Below, piece after piece: positions 54,594-64,000 of a stretch of 64,000 nt of DNA. The notes beneath the pieces were generated by a model that saw nothing but the letters and a program-made list of their open reading frames with translations, was not told the DNA's origin and did not search any database. Within the stretch, counting starts at the first letter, position 1. Each line of letters opens with the position of its first letter. A program made the position numbers and the translations under genes. This DNA is from Lachnospiraceae bacterium (GTDB taxonomy: Bacteria > Bacillota > Clostridia > Lachnospirales > Lachnospiraceae), in NCBI GenBank assembly GCA_021442455.1, contig JABUSY010000040.1:1-64000 (forward strand). The letters are read 5' to 3'.

Positions 54594-55211
54594 TCATACT
54601 CCCTTTCCAATTGACAAAAAATTTTTCAGGATCCTTAGCCCCACATCAGAGCTTTTCTCAGGATGAAACTGGCATGCAAAAACATTCCCCTGTTCTACGG
54701 ATGCATGTATTTTAGTACCATATTCCGCTGTGGCACATACAATCCTATCATCAGAGGCTTCCAAATAATAGGAATGGACAAAATAAACATATGGATGCTT
54801 TTTAATCCCACGAAATAAGCGACCATTGTTTTGAATTTCCAGCGAATTCCATCCCATATGAGGAATCTTCAGTCCTTCCTTCTCCGGAATACGAAGAATC
54901 TCACCCTGTAAAATCCCAAGTCCCGATATTCCCGGACTCTCTTCACTTTTTTCAAACAATAGCTGCAACCCAAGGCATATCCCCAAAAAAGGTGTGCCCC
55001 TACCAATAATCTCATGAATCACTGAAACTAGAGCAAATCTATTCAGATTTTCCATCGCATTTCCAAAATTACCTACTCCTGGAAGGATCACTCTGTCGGC
55101 AGCCAGTAGCTTATCTTTATCCTTGGTTATCATCACTTTTTCACCCAGAAGCTGCAGCACCTTCTCTACACTTTTAATATTTCCAGCATTGTAATCAATC
55201 AATGATATCAT
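54594..55211 (-). CDS. hisH: Imidazole glycerol phosphate synthase, glutamine amidotransferase subunit
   Basis: HisH hydrolyses glutamine to feed ammonia to HisF. The 205-residue class I amidotransferase has [19 protein letters not shown] at the start, [11 protein letters not shown], the nucleophilic cysteine in [13 protein letters not shown], and the His-Glu pair in [21 protein letters not shown] precedes the ATG. The hisF start follows after only a few bases, indicating coupling. No other his gene (hisA, hisB, hisI) is within the window, so the pathway genes are scattered or incomplete. Confidence 0.93.
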   Translation of the reverse strand: MISLIDYNAGNIKSVEKVLQLLGEKVMITKDKDKLLAADRVILPGVGNFGNAMENLNRFALVSVIHEIIGRGTPFLGICLGLQLLFEKSEESPGISGLGILQGEILRIPEKEGLKIPHMGWNSLEIQNNGRLFRGIKKHPYVYFVHSYYLEASDDRIVCATAEYGTKIHASVEQGNVFACQFHPEKSSDVGLRILKNFLSIGKGV

Positions 55212-58200
55212 TTATACCTCCACAAATTTAGTGTAAAACAGACTGTATCCACACCTTATTCAGCAACTAAATTAAATCAGAAGAAATTAAAACATAACAA
55301 TATGTTAACACAAATCTACATAAATTGCAATTTTTTAGAGCAATGCTATAATAATCTATTTTTCCCTTCCATTCAACTTTTCTAAGGTTTATCCCTGGCG
55401 TACATCCTCTTCAGAGTCAGAAGCATCTCATTTATTGGGTATCTCCCTACGCCAAAGGACACGGTGTGAATCACAAATACTCTCTTTATCATGAACATGG
55501 CAAATATGGACACTCATATTCCCAAAACGAATGTTCCGAACAGTAAAAAACATGCCAGATATCCAGGCACAGAACAAAAGCCCAAAAAATGATTTTTCTG
55601 CCACTTCCAAGAAAACAGAATATTTCAGATCAAACACATTCTCTATATAAATTGTAATTCCAAATTTCTATTTCAAAAATTCTTTTCAAAATTCAATCAT
55701 GCGCTCTCACGGCCCATCTTTTTAGATATATGCTAGACGGAAGCCATTCGCTGTGTTAGACAATTCTATTAACACCAAGAATCCACTTTACTCCATTTAC
55801 CTACTCAAATCGCTTCTTCGTCACCTGCTACACTTTACTATTAAACCTCATGGAATTCAGCTGCAAAAAAGTCTCGGAGCAGAAAGAAGAGAGTTACCAA
55901 ACCTTCAGTTTCAATATTTCTTTAAATCTTTTTAAAAATAATCAGATCTAAAGCATAGTATTATCCCATAATCAGCATATCTCTTCTCTGTTTCTTGATT
56001 TATTGATACTTCTTCTTCGATATCGTTCCCAAATATCATTTCTCATCACTGTACCTATAACACATTTCCTTCTTGCTGACAAATAGACTAAAATGCTATT
56101 CCTATCCTATTAATTAAAATTTTACTAAAAAGTTTACTCAATGCAAACACCTAAATATTTTCAATTCTTGTTCTTCTCCTGCTTGCCGCCGTCATTAGTA
56201 ACCTACCTTTTGTTACCCAGAACGTCAGCATGAATTATTGACTCCTTCGCATTCAATAATATCCTTTGACTGTCTGATGAGAACTAAGGTTTATCCTAGT
56301 TATTCTTTTGCTAAAACTTCATAAAACTTTCAGAAGTTGTGTTCACTACACCAACATCGAGAAATCAGGTTTAATTATCACCTGCTATTGATCGACTGAT
56401 GCTCACGTTTTTTAATGTATACCTCTGATTCAGCATCCATCCTCCTGGCTCTAAACAAACTTCCACTGCTCTTCATGAAAATAATGTTATTCTAATCTTT
56501 GCGATATTTATGTATTAATGTGCCAAATTCTGTTTTCCTCGTCATAAACTATTTTCCCCTCTCGAAGATTCATAGGATAAATCTGGGTGATATGCAATTT
56601 TTAATCTACGACATTCTGTCTGTCATCACCATCTGAATGATCCTAAACCAAATTGCTCACCCTAAAGAAGATAGAAGACTATTGGCTGATGTAAATCGTT
56701 ATAGTTCTTACACAAATACCGTTTCAAAACTCCGGTACATCTGATAATTATATAATGTAGGTATCACATATCACATATAAAAAATTGATACAAAATACCA
56801 TATGACATAAGAGAAATTGCTGCGCTGAAATATATCAATCTAGATTCTATCCAAAATATTTATTTGCAAATTAAACAGATTACAACCTTTATGAAGAAAT
56901 ACTTATCCAACAACCAGTATGATTCGAAAGATAAGATTCTTATGAATATACTCGCTGCCCCCCTCTGACAGATCAGTTTTTTTCTTAGAAAGAAGGCCTC
57001 ATTCTGAAATATATATACAATAAAACATTCAGTCTTGAAAAAAATACAGATGAAACATCTGATAAGAACTGTCGCAAGACACTGTACAGTACGCCCCATG
57101 AGCCAAACAGAAAAAACTATTCTTTTCTTTATATCTTCCTACACATCTACCTACAACTTCAGATAAACAAGATTTTTATCTTCTCGCTATTCTTTCCAGA
57201 CAAAAATGTTATCAATTTTGAATCTATCAGCAACGAAATGACGACTTTCCAGTACCAGTATCAAAAACGGTAGCGACTTCTACTAAAATCTGGATGCCAT
57301 ATTGCTCAAACAGCATCCAGAATCATGAAAAACTACAAGTGTGTGCATAGTGGTTAGAGTTAATGATTAGAATATCTCTCCTGACAATTTTCTCTGCTCT
57401 CATTACTTTCTTTTTAGAGTATGTTCCGAAAACAGAATAGTGGTTATAATTTTTTTTCTAATATGTATTTGTATTACTAACTACACCGTTTATTATCACC
57501 TTTCCAAATGGCAGCCATTTTTCTCTTTTTAATCAGTATAACAATTCAGCGTGCTATAAAACGATACTATTCTAAGCATCATCTGTCCATACTGAAAAAC
57601 AACAACACTACGCTTTTCAATATATTCGCGTACTGCTTCTTTACTATTCAAACATAGCCATATGATACTCCAAAAATCTTTTGTATATTTTTTTCGAGAG
57701 ACACATTTCTCTCCTTCACCATCGACTTATCTGTATAAAACAAGATATTTTTTTACATGGACATTATTTCCTCCGGTATTCGGAATGATGATAAATTTAT
57801 GGATGCTATTAACACCCACAAACACTAATTCCACATCTGGACACACTTCAACTTTCTTTCTAGCAATCATTTCACTCCTTTCCTGGATATTCAAAGTTTC
57901 CTTCCAGAGAAAAAAAAATGTACTATATCTCGATAAAATTCACCGTTCTGTTTTATGCCACCAAGTCTAATTTACCTGATCCTGCACTATTTCCCACATA
58001 TCCTGGATCTTCAACCCCCCCCTTTCCAAAACATTAGCGTTCGAATCCTTGTATTTAATCTGGGTAAATATTTTCATAAAGGAGCAAAAATATACGCTGA
58101 TAACACAGACATCCATCAGAACATATTAGTATTGGTCACTATACACGATATAGAACAGCTGAAGAAATGATTCATTTGCACTGTTTTCAATTATCTGAAT

Positions 58201-59560
58201 TACACTAAACTTATAAAAACAACTTAAAAAAATTCAGCAAACAATAGATATTCTGAAATATTTGCAGAATATATTCCCAGTAGCTTCAAATCTAACACTT
58301 AACTTGATATTGATATAAGAATGCTCCTGCTAAACTTTGACGTCTTAATGAATGATATTCCTTTCCTCTCTTTTTTGCATTCAAACATTTCTTGGAAGCT
58401 ATAATAAAAGATATGCACAAGCTAAATTTAAACATTTTTAGAATATCTGAAATATTTTAACGATTGTGTTGTAGAAATTTTCTGTCATACAAATGACCAT
58501 CCAATATATCATTTCTAGACCTGCCGCTACCTCAACCTATATGAATGATGAACTGTTTAAACTTGAGCCCTGACTTTCGCTCTAATACTCTGCTTACCCT
58601 ACCAATTTGTTCCATATTCCTGTCCCGCTTAAAGCACTAGATAATCTAATGAGAGAAAAATCGGCAAGGCTGGAAATAATGTCCAAGACTCTTCAGAAAT
58701 TCCTGATTTTCTTTAATGTCAACATTAAACCGAAAAATTTTTTGAACTCTAAGCAAAGCTTTGTAACAAAGACCGCTCCATGGGAGACCAAGGGCCTTTT
58801 GAATCTTTCTGACATTCACATTTCGAAAAATCACACTTTCTCATATGCTCAAACACTAACCGTTCTGACCACTTTGTCTATCCCAATTATACAAATATTG
58901 AAACAACATACATCACTCATGAAGTTGACGTTTTCCAATATATATTTCCGCTAGCTACCATTACTTCACAGTTGCAAAGGTAAGTACTAATGAAAAATTT
59001 GCTCATACAGTTATTGTATTTGACAATCTAATTTTGCATTATTCTTCACTTCATCTACAGCTCTATCTCTGGCCTTACGTTCCGCTATCATCAACAAGTA
59101 TACTCATTTACACCACTTATCGAACATACTTGAAACGATAAAATTATTATTTTCACCTTTTCTGTTATCTTCTGAAAAAAATCTTATATCCATAATTCTC
59201 AGAAGTTATCGAGCAGTTAACCTAATATAAGATTCCGATTTGCTTGGATATCTTCAGATCACTCTTTTTTGCTTAGTATCTAACCTACCTTAAGGCTTTG
59301 TAACCAAAACAATCCCTCATTAATCCTACAGTCATCTTCAAAAACATAACCTTTTTGATTTATCACAAAATCATCTTAAATAATTGATTTATCACATCTA
59401 TATATTTTTTAAATTCATTTTCCAAAATTTTCTGCAAGAAAATGCTACCAGCATATTTGAGATAACATCCGTGAATATTTTAACAAATTCTTGTCCGAAA
59501 TCGTATGCTTTGGTAAAAATTGTAAACCTTCTGAAAGCAGATAGCTTGCCCTGGCTACTT
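55212..59560. other. 4.3 kb gene-free region
   Basis: The longest stretch without an intact gene. A 69-codon minus-strand frame at 55428-55637 has hydrophobic and polar parts (FLEVAEKSFFGLLFCAWISG) and a neighbouring frame reads VFVIHTVSFGVGRYPINEML, suggesting a membrane-protein relic. Plus-strand frames such as 58607-58954 have no motif or ribosome binding site. An eight-C run lies at 58015-58022. No tRNA, rRNA or repeat was found. The hisH promoter should lie near its 55.2 kb end. Confidence 0.4.
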
Positions 59561-60478
59561 TTATTCAAAAAAATCCTGCGCGTCCTGAAGATCTCGACGT
59601 AATTGTGCCTTCAGTTCCTCAAGCGAATGAAACTTGCATTCCGGTCGGCGATACGATAATATCTCTACAACTGCTTCCCGTCCATACAGGTTCTGGTCGC
59701 ATTGAAACAGATATGTTTCTACACCTACATTCCTCCCCTGTACCGTTGGCTTTTTACCGATATTCGTAACACTATGATACCATTTTGCTGCCACCTTTGT
59801 CACAGAAACATAGACCCCTCTCGGCGGAAGCATTTTCTCCGATGCCGGAATTTGATTAATCGTTGGAAATCCCAAGCTGTGCCCAAGATAGCTTCCATAT
59901 AAAATCTTGCTTTTGATAAAGTAAGGATGTCCAAGCAATTGTTCTACTTTTTCCATGTGACCTCCTGTCAGCTCTTCACGAATATAACTGCTGCTAATAT
60001 CCCGTTCTCCATCTTTTTCCTTTTCCAATACCTCCACCACAAAGCCATATTCTCTACCTATCCTACACAAAAATTCCGAATTCTTGCTTCTTTCTCTTCC
60101 AAAATAAAAATCAGATCCTACTACAATGACGGATGCATGCAGCTGCTCGATCATAATTGATCTGACAAACTCTTCTGCTTCCATATTTTGTACACTATCT
60201 GTAAAAGGACATTCTACCAGCATATCCACTCCTATGGAGTATAAAATATTATATCTCTCTTGGTTAGTCATCAGCATGCTCTCTTTCATGGTACTTACAC
60301 GAATCTGAGGAGAAATATCAAAGGTAAAAATGACTGTTTTCAGTCCTCTCTGCCTTCCAATCTCCTTTACTCTACTGATCAGTTTTCTATGTCCCTTGTG
60401 AATACCGTCAAATTTCCCCACTGTAATTACAGACGATCTATTCAGTTTAAAATGATTTAGGTTTTTTATATAATCCAA
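59561..60478 (-). CDS. ribF: Bifunctional riboflavin kinase / FAD synthetase
   Basis: Converts riboflavin to FMN and FAD. The N-terminal nucleotidyltransferase domain has SVITVGKFDGIHKGHRKLIS with the HxGH-type motif, VGSDFYFGRERS (family: GxDFxFGxxR), and SSSYIREELTGG. The C-terminal flavokinase domain has GHSLGFPTINQIP, PPRGVYVS, and ETYLFQCDQNLYG near the end. The start is a TTG at 60478, seven bases after AGGAG. The 305 residues are normal. It ends the infB-rbfA-nrnA-truB-ribF run, 32 bases after truB. Confidence 0.93.
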   Translation of the reverse strand: MDYIKNLNHFKLNRSSVITVGKFDGIHKGHRKLISRVKEIGRQRGLKTVIFTFDISPQIRVSTMKESMLMTNQERYNILYSIGVDMLVECPFTDSVQNMEAEEFVRSIMIEQLHASVIVVGSDFYFGRERSKNSEFLCRIGREYGFVVEVLEKEKDGERDISSSYIREELTGGHMEKVEQLLGHPYFIKSKILYGSYLGHSLGFPTINQIPASEKMLPPRGVYVSVTKVAAKWYHSVTNIGKKPTVQGRNVGVETYLFQCDQNLYGREAVVEILSYRRPECKFHSLEELKAQLRRDLQDAQDFFE

Positions 60479-60510
60479 TCTTCTACTCCTACGTATCTCT
60501 TATTTGTTTT

Positions 60511-61431
60511 TTAGCCTGCCTTCCCGTCATAGAACATTTTAATCAATCTGAAATACGATTTTTTTGCTTCATACCGGTATATACCGACAAATACTCGTTT
60601 CGAATCATAGACACGATAGTCACTGCCATCCGTCCAGTTTGGTGGATTTTCGCTACCTCTGATCTGTTGTGGATATAAATAGCCTCCGTTCCACGCCAAT
60701 TTATTCCCTTGCGGCTCCACCTGCAAAGCCGGAAGCGAATTAAACATCTTGTCTATCGGCAGGATACAATCTTCAAGTCTTCCCTGATCTGCTAGAAATT
60801 TGACTTGGTGCAACTTGAAAGTATTCTTCCATTCAAAAGTGCCTACTTTTGTGCGTATGAGATGCTCCATACATCCACCACATCCCAATGCTTCTCCAAT
60901 ATCATGGCAAAACGTCCTAATATATGTTCCCTTAGAACAAGTTGCCCGTAACCAGACTCTTGGAAGATCTATTTTCATGACTGTTATCTCATAAAAGTGA
61001 ACCGGCCGTGCAACTCGTTCCACCTCTTTTCCCTCCCTGGCCATCTCATACAGTTTTTTACCATTCTGTTTCAAGGCCGAATACATAGGAGGAATCTGAT
61101 GCTGTTCCCCAAGAAAGGTTTTCAAACATCTTCGCACATCTTCCTCTGTACAAAATACTGGACGTCTCTCCCTGATATTTCCTCCTACATCTTGAGTGTC
61201 CGTCGTCACCCCTAGAAGCAAAACTACTTCATATGTTTTCGTATCACCGACCAGCATATCGAAAAGCTTCGTGGCTTTTCCCAAACAAACAAGAAGAACA
61301 CCTTCCGCATTCGGATCGAGCGTTCCGGTATGGCCAATTTGCTTCTGTTTTATAATACCCCTGAGCTTTTCCACTACATCATGAGAGGTAAAACCAGGTT
61401 CCTTGTATATATTGATCAATCCGTTAAGCAT
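60511..61431 (-). CDS. truB: tRNA pseudouridine-55 synthase
   Basis: Makes pseudouridine 55 in the T-loop of tRNAs. The start MLNGLINIYKEPGFTSHDVV and the catalytic Asp in IGHTGTLDPNAEGVLLVCLG are diagnostic, followed by YEVVLLLGVTTDTQDVGG, QIPPMYSALKQNGKKLYE and CSKGTYIRTFCHDIGEALGC. The 306 residues are normal. It begins just after nrnA with an AGGAAG site. Confidence 0.95.
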   Translation of the reverse strand: MLNGLINIYKEPGFTSHDVVEKLRGIIKQKQIGHTGTLDPNAEGVLLVCLGKATKLFDMLVGDTKTYEVVLLLGVTTDTQDVGGNIRERRPVFCTEEDVRRCLKTFLGEQHQIPPMYSALKQNGKKLYEMAREGKEVERVARPVHFYEITVMKIDLPRVWLRATCSKGTYIRTFCHDIGEALGCGGCMEHLIRTKVGTFEWKNTFKLHQVKFLADQGRLEDCILPIDKMFNSLPALQVEPQGNKLAWNGGYLYPQQIRGSENPPNWTDGSDYRVYDSKRVFVGIYRYEAKKSYFRLIKMFYDGKAG

Positions 61432-61438
61432 ATGCTTC

Positions 61439-62392
61439 CTACTCTTTTAATTGTTTTTCGACATAAAACCTAATATTATGTACCACATCATTGGTTTTCC
61501 CTTGTAACGTACAACCTGCAGCTTTTTTGTGCCCGCCACCTCCAAACACCATAGCAATTTTGCTTACATCTACCTTTTCCTTGGAACGAAGACTCACTTT
61601 AAATATCTGGAATTCCGTTTCGCACAGGAAAATAGCTACTTCTACACCGATTATATTGCGTAGCTGATCGATAATTCCATTCATATCCCAAGGATGCAGA
61701 CCATAAAATTTCATCTCCCTTTGCCGTACCACTCCTACAATACACTTTCCATCCAAAAACATAATACTTTTCATAAGTGTCCTACCCATGATTTGCTTCT
61801 GGGCATAAGTTTTTTGATAAAAAGATTCATTCACAATTTCAGAAAACGGAATTCCTTTTTCCATCAACCTCGCGGCGATACGCATGGTTCTAGGCGACGT
61901 GCAGGAATATTGAAAAACGCCTGTATCATGTACAATACCTGTATAGAGTGCTTCTGCACATGCTCTGGAAATCTTATCCTCTTGCAAAAATTTCCAGACA
62001 ACCTCACTAGTAGAGCTAGCTTCTGGATCATTATACAACCAAGTGTATTGTTCCTGATTCGTAATATGATGATCAAAACAGAGAGTTTTAGCAGCTGTCT
62101 CCAGATATGGGCCAGGCACACCAATCCGCTTTTTGCTACCAATATCCAGTAGTATCAGCAAATCATATTTTTTCTCTGTATCACATTCCGTATGAATTTG
62201 CTCCAATCCCTCTATGTAACTAAACATTTCCTGAACCGGCTGCAGATATACATCAGCCAGAATATTCGGGAAATTATCCCGCAAATATAACCAAACTCCC
62301 ATACAGGAACCGATACAGTCTCCATCCGGATTCACATGGCCCGTAATGGCAACTGTACTGACCTTTTTTAGGTAATTAACAAGATGATACAT
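61439..62392 (-). CDS. nrnA: DHH-family phosphoesterase, NrnA type
   Basis: A DHH/DHHA1 phosphoesterase that degrades very short RNA (nanoRNA) and may also release phosphate from pAp. The N-terminal metal site is GHVNPDGDCIGS, then LLDIGSKKR, the name-giving CFDHHITN, and HDTGVFQYS; the C-terminal substrate-binding loop is FGGGGHKKAAGC. The ATG at 62392 (MYHLVNYLKK) is preceded by AAGGAG and overlaps the end of rbfA by 17 bases; a longer reading to 62428 lacks a good site. The product is 317 residues. With RNase R gone, this and other nucleases must finish RNA decay. Confidence 0.92.
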   Translation of the reverse strand: MYHLVNYLKKVSTVAITGHVNPDGDCIGSCMGVWLYLRDNFPNILADVYLQPVQEMFSYIEGLEQIHTECDTEKKYDLLILLDIGSKKRIGVPGPYLETAAKTLCFDHHITNQEQYTWLYNDPEASSTSEVVWKFLQEDKISRACAEALYTGIVHDTGVFQYSCTSPRTMRIAARLMEKGIPFSEIVNESFYQKTYAQKQIMGRTLMKSIMFLDGKCIVGVVRQREMKFYGLHPWDMNGIIDQLRNIIGVEVAIFLCETEFQIFKVSLRSKEKVDVSKIAMVFGGGGHKKAAGCTLQGKTNDVVHNIRFYVEKQLKE

Positions 62393-62759
62393 CTTCTTCT
62401 CCTTTTTCCTTCTCCCTGACAATATCAATCAACTTGGACATATTCACTCCATATTCAATGGATTCATCCAGTACGAAGAATAATTTCGGAGTATTTCGCA
62501 AATTCAGATTCTTGGCTAACATCCGTCGAATATAGCTCTCTGCACTCCAAAGGCCTGCAATCGTATCTGTCTTTGCTTTATCGTTTCCCAGCACACTGAT
62601 ATATACCTTACATGTTTTCAAATCAGGAGCTACTCCGACGTTGGTTATAGAGGTCATTAGTGCGATCCTGGGGTCTTTAATCTCTCCCCATATGATATAA
62701 CTCAACTCTCTCTGAACTTTTTCATTAATTCTAGTATTTTTTATGCTGTTTTTTCTCAC
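62376..62759 (-). CDS. rbfA: 30S ribosome-binding factor A
   Basis: A 127-residue RbfA, which assists late maturation of 16S rRNA. The KH-like fold is recognisable in RINEKVQRELSYIIWGEIKD and the following DPRIALMTSITNVGVAPDLK, then CKVYISVLG, and LRNTPKLFFVLDESIEYGV near the end. The start is a GTG with a GAGGTAAAAGA site. It lies 27 bases after infB and overlaps nrnA, as in the conserved operon. Confidence 0.93.
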   Translation of the reverse strand: MRKNSIKNTRINEKVQRELSYIIWGEIKDPRIALMTSITNVGVAPDLKTCKVYISVLGNDKAKTDTIAGLWSAESYIRRMLAKNLNLRNTPKLFFVLDESIEYGVNMSKLIDIVREKEKGEEDVSSC

Positions 62760-62786
62760 TCTTTTACCTCTTTACCTCAATTTCAC

Positions 62787-64000
62787 CTACCTAGAAACTT
62801 TCACCATAATATAAGCTTCTACTTGATCCAACTCCTGGATGTCATTAAATCCGTCAAACATCAAACCACATTCATAGCCAGTCTTAACTTCTTTTACATC
62901 ATCCTTAAAACGCTTTATAGATGCCAGATGGCCATCGAAAATCTGCTTACCCTTCCGAGTGATTCGGACAGAAGCGCCTCTCTGAAAAAATCCATCCAAC
63001 ACATAGCTTCCCGCAATTGTACCGACGCCGGAAGCCTTGAACAACTGACGAATTTCTGAATGGCCAATTACTTTTTCCTCGAAAATAGGATCCAGCATGC
63101 CCTTTATGGCAGCTTCCACGTCTTCGATCGCCTGGTAGATCACACGATACAAACGAATATCTACACCCTCCTGCTCCGCAATGGCTTTTGCCGTTACATC
63201 TGGATGGATATTAAAGCCGATGATAATGGCATTGGACGCTGAGGCCAATGTGACATCTGACTCATTGATGGAGCCAACGCCTCCGTGCACAATTTTAACC
63301 ACTACCTTGTCATTGGACAACTGCACAAGCGACTGTTTGATTGCTTCCACAGAACCCTGAACATCTGCTTTTACAACAATCTTTAGTTCTTTTAAGCTAC
63401 CTTTCTGAATCTGGCTATACAGATCATCCAAAGACATCTTCGCTTTAGTATCATCCATCATCTTGTTTTTTCCTTCGGAGACAAAAGTAGCCGCAAAATT
63501 TCTGGCTTCTTTTTCTGTCTTGGTAGCCATGAGAATTTCTCCCGCGTTCGGTATATCATTCAAGCCAAGAACCTCCACCGGAGTAGATGGGCCAGCCTCC
63601 TTTAGCCGCTTAGAATTCTCATCTATCATCGCACGAACCCTACCAGAACAAGCACCGGCAGTGATATAATCTCCCACATGTAAAGTTCCCTTCTGAATCA
63701 GAAGATTGGCCACAGGACCCTTACCTTTATCCAACTTTGCTTCTAGCACCAAACCACGGGCATGTCGTTTTGGGTTAGCTTTTAGTTCCAGCACCTCAGC
63801 CGTCAGAAGAATCATCTCCAGCAGGTTATTAATTCCTTCATGGGTTTTTGCAGACACCAGGACAAATACAGTGCTGCCACCCCAATCTTCCGGAATTAAT
63901 TCATATTCAGACAATTCCTGCTTTACACGCTTCACATTGGCACTAGGCTTATCAATTTTGTTGATTGCAACAATAATCTCTACTCCCGCTGCTTTTGCAT
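62787..64000 (-). CDS. infB: Translation initiation factor IF-2, 3' part (continues off the window)
   Basis: The last 403 residues of IF-2, which delivers initiator tRNA to the ribosome; the 5' part lies beyond 64000. The visible portion begins inside the GTPase domain with the G4 motif in IVAINKIDKPSANV. It continues with VSAKTHEGINNLLEMILL (G5), the domain II segment NPKRHARGLVLEAKLDKGKG, the linker with KIVVKADVQGSVEAIKQSL, and the C-terminal tRNA-binding part with YECGLMFDGFNDIQELD followed by VEAYIMVKVSR. No damage is seen. It starts the run infB-rbfA-nrnA-truB-ribF in this window. Confidence 0.95.
   Translation of the reverse strand, partial: AKAAGVEIIVAINKIDKPSANVKRVKQELSEYELIPEDWGGSTVFVLVSAKTHEGINNLLEMILLTAEVLELKANPKRHARGLVLEAKLDKGKGPVANLLIQKGTLHVGDYITAGACSGRVRAMIDENSKRLKEAGPSTPVEVLGLNDIPNAGEILMATKTEKEARNFAATFVSEGKNKMMDDTKAKMSLDDLYSQIQKGSLKELKIVVKADVQGSVEAIKQSLVQLSNDKVVVKIVHGGVGSINESDVTLASASNAIIIGFNIHPDVTAKAIAEQEGVDIRLYRVIYQAIEDVEAAIKGMLDPIFEEKVIGHSEIRQLFKASGVGTIAGSYVLDGFFQRGASVRITRKGKQIFDGHLASIKRFKDDVKEVKTGYECGLMFDGFNDIQELDQVEAYIMVKVSR

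Noticed and set aside
58015..58045. tRNA gene, suggested by GCGTTCGAATCC near 58030
   Set aside because: The flanking bases do not form a T-stem and no anticodon or D arm is present.

Overview
The window looks like a chromosomal segment of a low-GC Clostridia bacterium close to Lachnospiraceae, and one in advanced genome erosion. The family assignment is an inference from protein character and gene order: leuB-ilvD-ilvB; secG-(rnr)-smpB-tmRNA; infB-rbfA-nrnA-truB-ribF; polA-(coaE)-walJ; and a two-lobe-swapped amino-acid-binding protein. Nearly every gene lies on the minus strand. The one clear exception is a 1410-residue activase-like protein on the plus strand. Intact genes are separated by unusually long AT-rich stretches of 1 to 4.3 kb. 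In several of these I can read remnants of former genes, broken by many stops and frameshifts. This layout resembles host-restricted bacteria in reductive evolution. An obligately host-associated Lachnospiraceae member (the intracellular Clostridium piliforme would be one candidate) would fit, but the sequence alone cannot name the organism.

Layout. 1-118: decayed start of a tmcAL-like gene running off the left edge, then 3.6 kb without intact genes. 3739-7796: walJ, a ruined coaE, and polA, whose natural start codon is out of frame behind an A9 tract. 7.8-11.5 kb: gap with one relic. 11.5-15.2 kb: gltX, acpP and an ftsW-type SEDS gene. 15.2-19.1 kb: gap with a possible T-box remnant. 19.1-20.7 kb: rpsR and rpsF with no ssb between them, and a PHP-domain gene. 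21.2-23.5 kb: three broken regulatory genes (tetR-type, histidine kinase, response regulator). 23.75-26.0 kb: tmRNA, smpB, an internally deleted rnr remnant, secG. 27.1-30.1 kb: gpmI and an orphan amino-acid-binding protein whose lipobox cysteine is replaced. 32.2-33.6 kb: rarA. 35.8-36.8 kb: a sugar-type nucleotidyltransferase. 39.3-44.4 kb: ilvB, ilvD, leuB and yajC. 46.0-50.2 kb: the giant activase. 51.5-55.2 kb: murJ/spoVB-like flippase, ung, hisF, hisH. 55.2-59.6 kb: gap. 59.6-64.0 kb: ribF, truB, nrnA, rbfA and the 3' part of infB.

What survives is the core of replication and repair (polA, rarA, ung), translation (infB, rbfA, truB, gltX, S6, S18, tmRNA-SmpB), protein export (secG, yajC), cell-wall and division functions (ftsW, murJ), glycolysis (gpmI), and steps of branched-chain amino-acid and histidine synthesis. 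What is lost or failing is regulation (TetR, two-component system), RNase R, the last step of CoA synthesis at its usual locus, and probably surface anchoring of a nutrient-binding protein. The main points for follow-up are the loss of coaE, the polA homopolymer frameshift that would need slippage or a non-ATG start, the missing ssb, and retention of the large activase.
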